This document shows, piece by piece, positions 59,728 to 64,000 of a stretch of DNA of 64,000 nt. The translations under genes were made by a program, and so were the position numbers. Numbering within the stretch: the stretch's first letter is position 1; every line of letters starts with the position of its first letter. The stretch is from Streptomyces rhizosphaerihabitans (lineage in GTDB: Bacteria > Actinomycetota > Actinomycetes > Streptomycetales > Streptomycetaceae), in assembly GCF_025399795.1 (NCBI RefSeq), contig NZ_JAODTZ010000027.1, positions 1 through 64,000 of the forward strand. Direction: 5' to 3'. A model generated the notes under the pieces. The model ran no database searches, was not told where the DNA came from, and worked only from the letters and a program-made list of their open reading frames with translations.

Positions 59728-60159
59728 TCACGCGGGGGCGCGAACCGAGGTGTGGCACTCGAACCAGACGGTCTTCCCGCGTCCCGGCAGCGGATGCCAT
59801 CCCCACCGGTCGGTCACCGCGTCCACGATCAGCAGCCCGCGTCCGCGCTCCGCGAGTTCGCTGTCCACAGCTGTGGACAGCGGTGGCCGGGGGCAGGTGT
59901 CGGTCACCTCCACCCGCACACCGTTCGCCCGCCGCAGCATCAGCAGCGCGGCGCGCCGGTCGGGCACATGACGGACGACATTCGCGAGCAGCTCGGTCAG
60001 CGCCAGCGCCGCCGCCTCCGTCAGCTCCGGCATCTCCCAGGCGACCAGATACGCCTTCAGGATCCGGCGCAGCTGCCGCGCCGAATGCTCACCCACGGTG
60101 AAACGGATGCCGTACCTCGCGTCGATCGTCCCGTTCGGCAGGTCAGTTGCATGATTCAC
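59728..60159 (-). CDS. Anti-sigma-type ATP-binding protein (HATPase_c_2)
   Basis: A 143-residue single-domain histidine-kinase-like ATPase. The N-box is ALTELLANVVRHV (about residues 53-65) and the G1/G2 boxes are in VTDTCPRPP and ERGRGLLIVDAVTDRWG. It resembles Streptomyces AbaA/PrsR-like and SpoIIAB/RsbW-type proteins that can bind sigma factors or STAS proteins. It lies divergent (86 bp) from a WhiJ-like gene, a linkage seen repeatedly in streptomycetes, where the ATPase, the DUF5753 regulator and DUF397 form one locus. Confidence 0.91.
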   Translation of the reverse strand: MNHATDLPNGTIDARYGIRFTVGEHSARQLRRILKAYLVAWEMPELTEAAALALTELLANVVRHVPDRRAALLMLRRANGVRVEVTDTCPRPPLSTAVDSELAERGRGLLIVDAVTDRWGWHPLPGRGKTVWFECHTSVRAPA

Positions 60160-60245
60160 GACTCCAGCGTGGAGCGGGACGGTTACGCTCGGCTACAAGT
60201 CGAATTGAACGCCGTCGGGCGTTCGGACCCGGGGGTGACCGTCCC

Positions 60246-61094
60246 ATGCCCAACATCCGTGAACTGGACCCCAGCGCGTCCCCGTTGGACTACTTCGGTT
60301 CGGAGCTGCGCCGACTGAGAGAGGCGGCGGGGCTGAAACAGGGCGAGCTGGGCGACATCATCTTCTGCACCGGCTCCCTGATCGGCCAGGTCGAGACGGC
60401 CCACAAGGTACCGACCCGGGATTTCGCCGAGCGCGTCGACGCGGCCCTGCTGACGGGCGGGGCGTTCTCCCGTCTCGTGGGGCTGGTGCTGCGGAGCCAG
60501 TTGCCGACGTGGTTCCAGGCGTACGCGGAGATGGAGGCGAGGGCCGCCTATGTCTACTCGTTCCAGGCGCAGTTGGTGGACGGACTTCTCCAGACCCCGG
60601 GGTACGCACGGGCGGTGTTGGGATCGCGGAGCGAAGAGGACCTCGACGCCAAGGTGGCCGCCCGGCTGGAGCGGCAGCGGGTCCTGGCCCGGGATGAACC
60701 GCCCGTGGCATGGGTCGTGTTGGACGAGGCCGTGCTGCACCGGCAGATCGGGAGTGCAGGAGTCATGCGTGACCAACTCGGCCGTCTGTTGGACCTTCCC
60801 CGTGACGGCTGGACGCAGGTCCAGGTGCTGCCGTTCGAGGCAGGTCAACACCCGGGATCGATGGGTTCGTTCAACCTTCTGCGCTTCGATGGCGACCCGG
60901 ACATCGTCTACACCGAGGACTTCGTGCAGGGACATATGACGGCCAATCCGGCCAGTCTCAAGGAGGGCTTCCTTCGATACGATCACTTGAAGGCCGCCGC
61001 CCTGTCCGTTGAGGCCTCGGCGGAGCTGATCGCTCGTGTGATGGAGGGGCGTTATGGGCACCAGCCAGGATCTGACGGCGGCGCGATGGCGTAA
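60246..61094 (+). CDS. WhiJ-like XRE/DUF5753 regulator
   Basis: A 282-residue regulator. Residues about 15-72 form an XRE helix-turn-helix (LRRLREAAGLKQGELGDIIF); residues about 95-275 form DUF5753 (FQAYAEMEARAAYVYSFQAQ, then GLLQTPGYARAVLG, and C-terminal LKAAALSVEASAELIARVM). WhiJ in S. coelicolor represses development with its DUF397 partner. ATG 60246 follows GGGGGTGA. It overlaps the DUF397 gene by 41 bp in another frame. This is the intact counterpart of the damaged locus at 41516-41918. Confidence 0.94.
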   Translation: MPNIRELDPSASPLDYFGSELRRLREAAGLKQGELGDIIFCTGSLIGQVETAHKVPTRDFAERVDAALLTGGAFSRLVGLVLRSQLPTWFQAYAEMEARAAYVYSFQAQLVDGLLQTPGYARAVLGSRSEEDLDAKVAARLERQRVLARDEPPVAWVVLDEAVLHRQIGSAGVMRDQLGRLLDLPRDGWTQVQVLPFEAGQHPGSMGSFNLLRFDGDPDIVYTEDFVQGHMTANPASLKEGFLRYDHLKAAALSVEASAELIARVMEGRYGHQPGSDGGAMA

Positions 61095-61257
61095 GTCGTC
61101 CTACAGCGGCGACACCGGAGGTCAGTGCGTCGAGGTGGCCCCCCTGGCCACCCGCGTGGCCCTCCGCGACTCGAAGGCTCCCGCACTCGGGGTCCTCACG
61201 GTCGGGGGCGACGCCTTCGCCGCCTTCGTCGGGGCAGCGGTGGCCGGCACTCTCTGA
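61054..61257 (+). CDS. DUF397 small protein, partner of the WhiJ-like regulator
   Basis: A 67-residue DUF397 protein (ARWRKSSYSGDTGGQCVEVA, ending VGGDAFAAFVGAAV). ATG 61054 lies inside the end of the regulator gene (41-bp overlap, GGAGGGG upstream), so synthesis is coupled. DUF397 proteins counteract their cognate DUF5753 regulators. Confidence 0.93.
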   Translation: MGTSQDLTAARWRKSSYSGDTGGQCVEVAPLATRVALRDSKAPALGVLTVGGDAFAAFVGAAVAGTL

Positions 61258-61364
61258 CGGGGTGCGGGGCCCGGGGCGGGCCGGGTGAACGTCGGCGTGC
61301 CCCGGCCGCCCGCGCAGGAGGGAACCCGTCACCGTCCGGTGCGGAATCCCTGATGCCAGGCCGT

Positions 61365-61514
61365 CTACGGGGCGGTGTGGGAGGCGGTGTGTGCCGAGGG
61401 GGCCGGTTCGGCCGCTCTCGCCGGGCCGATGTTGGCCGCGGTGACCAGCGCGGCGACCGCGATGACGGCGGCCAGGAGCCCCCTGGAGTAGCGCGCGAAA
61501 ATACGTCGGAGCAC
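61365..61514 (-). CDS. Tiny exported peptide precursor, divergent from the XRE-TPR regulator
   Basis: A 49-codon open frame, GTG 61514 to TAG 61365-61367, with GAGG just upstream. The protein has a basic n-region (MLRRIFARYSRG), a hydrophobic core (LLAAVIAVAALVTAANIG) and a signal-peptidase-like PARA, predicting a 15-residue mature peptide AEPAPSAHTASHTAP. The codon positions follow the usual third-position GC preference. It faces the XRE-TPR regulator across 150 bp with a shared palindrome between the presumed promoter elements (TTAAGC at about 61560 and TTAATA at about 61539, reading leftward). This arrangement resembles peptide pheromone/receptor pairs, though none of this kind is established in Streptomyces. 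It could also be a small membrane peptide. Confidence 0.68.
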   Translation of the reverse strand: MLRRIFARYSRGLLAAVIAVAALVTAANIGPARAAEPAPSAHTASHTAP

Positions 61515-61539
61515 GGTGACCTCGCAACAACAGCGGCGT

Positions 61540-61555
61540 ATTAAGCATGCTTAAT
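61540..61555. promoter_or_regulatory. 16-bp perfect palindrome, operator candidate 1
   Basis: ATTAAGCATGCTTAAT is perfectly symmetric and markedly AT-rich against the surrounding sequence. It lies 26-41 bp before the peptide gene start, between its presumed -35 and -10 elements. Confidence 0.75.
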
Positions 61556-61644
61556 CCGGCGCTTAACGTAGAGGCTCCCGGGCTTCCGTCGCAAGAGGGC
61601 CCTGAGCTTGGACAGTAGTCAAAAGCTGGACTGACTCGACTCGG

Positions 61645-61660
61645 CTTAATGGCATGCTTA
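61645..61660. promoter_or_regulatory. Related site, operator candidate 2
   Basis: CTTAATGGCATGCTTA shares CATGCTTA and a TTAA step with the perfect palindrome at 61540-61555. It lies 5-20 bp before the regulator ATG, suitable for autoregulation. Confidence 0.6.
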
Positions 61661-61664
61661 CCCC

Positions 61665-63008
61665 ATGGCGGAGCGGGACGACCCTGAGATCATCGGGCGC
61701 AGGGTGCAACAGCTGCGTACGGAACGCGGTTTGACGCAGAAACAGCTGGCGGAGCCCGCGTACACGCCCGCGTACATCTCCACCCTGGAGGCCGGCCGGG
61801 TGCGGGCCTCCGAACCCGCGCTGCGGCACATCGCCGGCCGGCTCGGGATCGCGTACGAGGAACTGGCGACCGGGCGGCCCGCCCACCTAGCCACCGGTCT
61901 GCGCCTGAGGCTGACCGACGCGCAGCGCACGCTCTCCACCGGAGAGGCCGAGCCGGCCGCCGAGGTCTACGCCGCGCTGCTCGCGGAGGCGGAGACCCAT
62001 GGGCTGGTCGCCGAGCAGGCCGCGGCGCTCCTCGGGCTCGGCGAATGCGCCCTGGACATGGGGGACTTGGAGACGGCACAGCGGCGCTTCGAGGAGTCCG
62101 AGCAGCGGATGGGGGACGCGCCGCTGCCGCAGCGGGTGCCCGCCGTGCGCGGCCGGGCGGTCTCCCACTACCTCGCCGGTGAACTCCGTTACGCCTGCTA
62201 CCTGTTCGAGTCGACCCTCGACGAACTCAACCGGACGGGCCTGCACGACCCCGAAGCGCTGCTCCTCCTCTACACGGGAGTCATCGCGCCCTACATGGAC
62301 ATGGGCGCGCACGCCCGTGCCGCCCAGGCCGCCGAGTTCGCGCTCGCGCTCGCGCCGCAGGTCGGGGACCCGGCCCTGGTGGCGCGGATGCACCGGTCGG
62401 TGGCGCGGACGATGATCGCCGAGGGGCGGATCGTCGAGGCCGACGCCTCCCTGGCCAAGGCCGCCGAGCTCTACCGGCAGCTCCAGATCCGCACCGAACT
62501 CGCCAACTGCCACTGGATGCGCGGGTACCTCTACGCGCAGAACGGCGAACTGGAACGTGCCGAGGGCGAGTTGCGCGAGGCGCAAGCCATGCTCTCCGCC
62601 AAGCGGGCCGCGCTCTACACCAGCCAGGTCGCCGTGGAACTGGCCGATGTACTGCACAAGCGCGGCAAGTCCGACGAGGCCGGTGAACTGCTGCAACAGG
62701 TGCTCGGCGATCTGAGTTCCGAGCGGGGAGCGATCCACTCGGCCGCCGCGCACCGCCTGCTCGGCATCATCGCGGAGGACGCCCGGGACACCGAGGCGGC
62801 GGAGGAGCACTATGTGCGGGCGATGAGCCTCCTGGAGCGGGCGGGCGCCGCGGGGGACCTGGCGGACCTGTGCCGGCTGCTGGGCGACCTGTTGCGGCGC
62901 ACCGGCCGTGTGGAGGCGGCCCTGGACGCCTACCGCACCGGCCTCGGCCACCGAACCGCCCCCGGCACGACGACCCTCGGCCCGGCCCCGGCCCAACCCC
63001 CTCTCTGA
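61665..63008 (+). CDS. XRE regulator with TPR sensor domain
   Basis: A 447-residue cytoplasmic regulator. Residues about 10-65 form an XRE helix-turn-helix (IIGRRVQQLRTERGLTQKQL, then YISTLEAGRVRASEP). Residues about 85-430 form a run of tetratricopeptide repeats (for example AALLGLGECALDMGDLETAQ, AHRLLGIIAEDARDTEAAEE). The combination of XRE and C-terminal TPR superhelix is that of RRNPP-type peptide receptors (Rgg, PlcR, NprR) and of related Streptomyces regulators. ATG 61665 has no clear Shine-Dalgarno sequence. It is divergent from a 49-codon exported-peptide gene with palindromes in between, so a peptide ligand is a reasonable hypothesis. Confidence 0.92.
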   Translation: MAERDDPEIIGRRVQQLRTERGLTQKQLAEPAYTPAYISTLEAGRVRASEPALRHIAGRLGIAYEELATGRPAHLATGLRLRLTDAQRTLSTGEAEPAAEVYAALLAEAETHGLVAEQAAALLGLGECALDMGDLETAQRRFEESEQRMGDAPLPQRVPAVRGRAVSHYLAGELRYACYLFESTLDELNRTGLHDPEALLLLYTGVIAPYMDMGAHARAAQAAEFALALAPQVGDPALVARMHRSVARTMIAEGRIVEADASLAKAAELYRQLQIRTELANCHWMRGYLYAQNGELERAEGELREAQAMLSAKRAALYTSQVAVELADVLHKRGKSDEAGELLQQVLGDLSSERGAIHSAAAHRLLGIIAEDARDTEAAEEHYVRAMSLLERAGAAGDLADLCRLLGDLLRRTGRVEAALDAYRTGLGHRTAPGTTTLGPAPAQPPL

Positions 63009-63036
63009 CGCCTGACGGGATGGACCGGCGGACGCG

Positions 63037-63315
63037 TCAGATCATGTCTTCCACCGCTTCCTTCGCTTCCTTCAGACCCGCGCCCGTGGCCTGGCGATAG
63101 GCCTTGATCGCCTGGATGTTCTTGCCCTCGCGCACGAGGGCGATGACCTCGGGCAGGTGCGGGGGATCCTCGCGGATGCCGAGGCGGTCGAGTATCAGGT
63201 CGAGCTGGTGCTCGACGTGGGCGACCCTGCGGTCGGTGCGGGCGAGCTTGCCCTCCAGGGCGGCGAAGCTCGCGACGATGAGACCGGCGAGGACGATGAG
63301 ACCTGTTAATTCCAT
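63037..63315 (-). CDS. Small membrane-anchored protein with ribosomal L7/L12 C-terminal-like domain
   Basis: A 92-residue protein. One N-terminal helix (about 4-20) is followed by a charged coiled segment (about 22-45) and a domain resembling the L7/L12 C-terminus (about 53-90: VIALVREGKNIQAIKAYRQA, then GLKEAKEAVEDMI). Such small proteins occur widely in actinobacteria; function is unknown. ATG 63315 is the likely start. It lies 11 bp after the MarR gene on the same strand. Confidence 0.85.
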   Translation of the reverse strand: MELTGLIVLAGLIVASFAALEGKLARTDRRVAHVEHQLDLILDRLGIREDPPHLPEVIALVREGKNIQAIKAYRQATGAGLKEAKEAVEDMI

Positions 63316-63326
63316 GGTCACGGATC

Positions 63327-63929
63327 CTAGAGCGCTTCGCCCGGAGAGCCGAGGCGGCGCAACAGGCCGAGCAGCGTGGTCCGTTCGATCTCGTCGAGCG
63401 GGCCGAAGGACGCGGCGAGGACATCGCGCGTGACGGCGCGCCCCGCCGCCAGGACGCGCTCGCCGGTCTCCGTCAGGTGGTGCTCGATACGCCGGCCGCG
63501 ACCGGGCCGGCGCTCGATGAGGTGCTGGGCCGCGAGCCGGGAGGCGAGGGTGCCGAAGGACTGGTCGCCCTGGAAGGTCGCGACCGCCAGCTCGTGCGCG
63601 GACGCTCCGGGTGTGCGGGCGATCGCCCGCAACGCGTCCCACTGCGCCAGCGTGGTGCCGACCGCCGTGAGGCGGGTGTCGAGCGTGCGGTGATGCCGGT
63701 ACTGCGCCTCTTTCACGGCACGCCCCAGCTCTTCGAGATCGACGGGAGCGGGGAGCGCGGGAGACGGGTCCGGGTCCACGGCGGCCGCGGCGGGGACGCC
63801 GGCCCCGGTGCCGGTCCCGGTGTCGTCGGCGGGCCCGGCACCGGGACCGGCAGCAGTCCTGGCAGCGGTCCCGCTCTCGGTCCTGTCGGCTGCGGCGCGG
63901 GCTCCGGGGTCCTCATGGTTCGCGGTCAT
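63327..63929 (-). CDS. MarR-family transcriptional regulator with long N-terminal extension
   Basis: A 200-residue regulator. Residues 1 to about 62 are low-complexity Gly/Ala/Pro/Thr/Asp. Residues about 64-195 are a MarR winged helix (TLAQWDALRAIARTPGASAH, DQSFGTLASRLAAQHLIERR, then RGRRIEHHLTETGERVLAAG). ATG 63929 is the natural start, but a later start that trims the extension cannot be excluded. It is divergent, by 63 bp, from a gene that leaves the window, with a palindrome between; autoregulation and control of the neighbour are expected. Confidence 0.9.
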   Translation of the reverse strand: MTANHEDPGARAAADRTESGTAARTAAGPGAGPADDTGTGTGAGVPAAAAVDPDPSPALPAPVDLEELGRAVKEAQYRHHRTLDTRLTAVGTTLAQWDALRAIARTPGASAHELAVATFQGDQSFGTLASRLAAQHLIERRPGRGRRIEHHLTETGERVLAAGRAVTRDVLAASFGPLDEIERTTLLGLLRRLGSPGEAL

Positions 63930-63959
63930 GTCCGCATCCTAATCCGGAATCTAAGGTTG

Positions 63960-63969
63960 CGTATATACG
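63960..63969. promoter_or_regulatory. MarR-type operator candidate
   Basis: The palindrome CGTATATACG lies within TTGCGTATATACGTATGCG, with an overlapping TACGTA (63966-63971), between the MarR gene and the divergent gene. The region is AT-rich and close to a possible -10 TAGATA (63976-63981). Confidence 0.6.
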
Positions 63970-63992
63970 TATGCGTAGATACCGTGGGGCGC

Positions 63993-64000
63993 ATGACCGA
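63993..64000 (+). CDS. Start of a divergent gene cut by the window edge
   Basis: An ATG at 63993 (ATGACCGA) follows GTGGGGCG and lies divergent to the MarR gene with an operator-like palindrome between. Only two codons and two further bases are inside the window; MarR-linked genes of this layout are often transporters or redox enzymes, but nothing can be said of this one. Confidence 0.4.

Noticed and set aside
1..64000. Biosynthetic gene cluster or genomic island
   Set aside because: No synthases, integrases, tRNA-flanked att sites or composition break; the content is core chromosomal.

Overview
The window is chromosomal DNA of a Streptomyces-type actinomycete. Evidence: very high G+C, strong third-position GC bias (long antisense open frames shadow most genes), frequent GTG starts, ATGA-coupled gene pairs, and families typical of the genus (WhiJ-like DUF5753/DUF397 pairs, SpoIIE phosphatases, a Bpa proteasome activator, twin-arginine secreted dioxygenases). 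Two exact copies of the Streptomyces ParB site GTTTCACGTGAAAC lie 33 kb apart. Together with aspS, metG and two branched-chain/pyruvate-type dehydrogenase loci, they suggest the core chromosome within reach of oriC. I see no tRNA, rRNA, insertion sequence, CRISPR array, prophage or biosynthetic cluster.

Left third (1-20 kb): the 3' part of a first 2-oxoacid dehydrogenase E2 gene; mobA-moeA (molybdenum cofactor); a K+ channel whose start codon lies in parS; a quinone oxidoreductase; a repeat-rich membrane-anchored surface protein followed by a 49-bp tandem array; bpa; two divergent Ser/Thr kinases; a LuxR response regulator divergent from a complete bkdABC-type operon (E1 alpha, E1 beta, E2); a K15-type DD-peptidase; a GntR-MFS pair.

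Middle (20-41 kb): housekeeping and stress genes. These are a mycothiol-dependent isomerase-like protein divergent from a nitrilase-family hydrolase, a GlxA regulator coupled to a LURP-one protein, a cupin, a thioredoxin-NHL protein, a secreted Ig-like protein, M18 aminopeptidase, acyl-CoA dehydrogenase, SseB, pirin, an AI-2E-type permease overlapping convergently with a PAS-GAF-SpoIIE-ATPase protein, aspS behind the second parS, and two paralogous Tat-exported intradiol dioxygenases that each carry the same iron-box-like site upstream.

Right third (41-64 kb): a deletion scar joining a nuclease-family fragment to a DUF5753 fragment, then a DUF397 gene; a lipoprotein; a 1029-residue secreted FG-GAP repeat protein; metG; a von Willebrand A protein with a long acidic low-complexity linker; a FUSC-type exporter; several membrane/secreted proteins; a membrane-bound SpoIIE phosphatase; an M20 amidohydrolase; an intact ATPase/WhiJ/DUF397 trio; and, most interesting, an XRE-TPR regulator transcribed divergently from a 49-codon gene for a tiny exported peptide, with a 16-bp palindrome and a second related site between them. 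This has the architecture of a peptide-signalling switch. The window ends with an L7/L12-like small protein and a MarR regulator divergent from a gene that runs off the edge.
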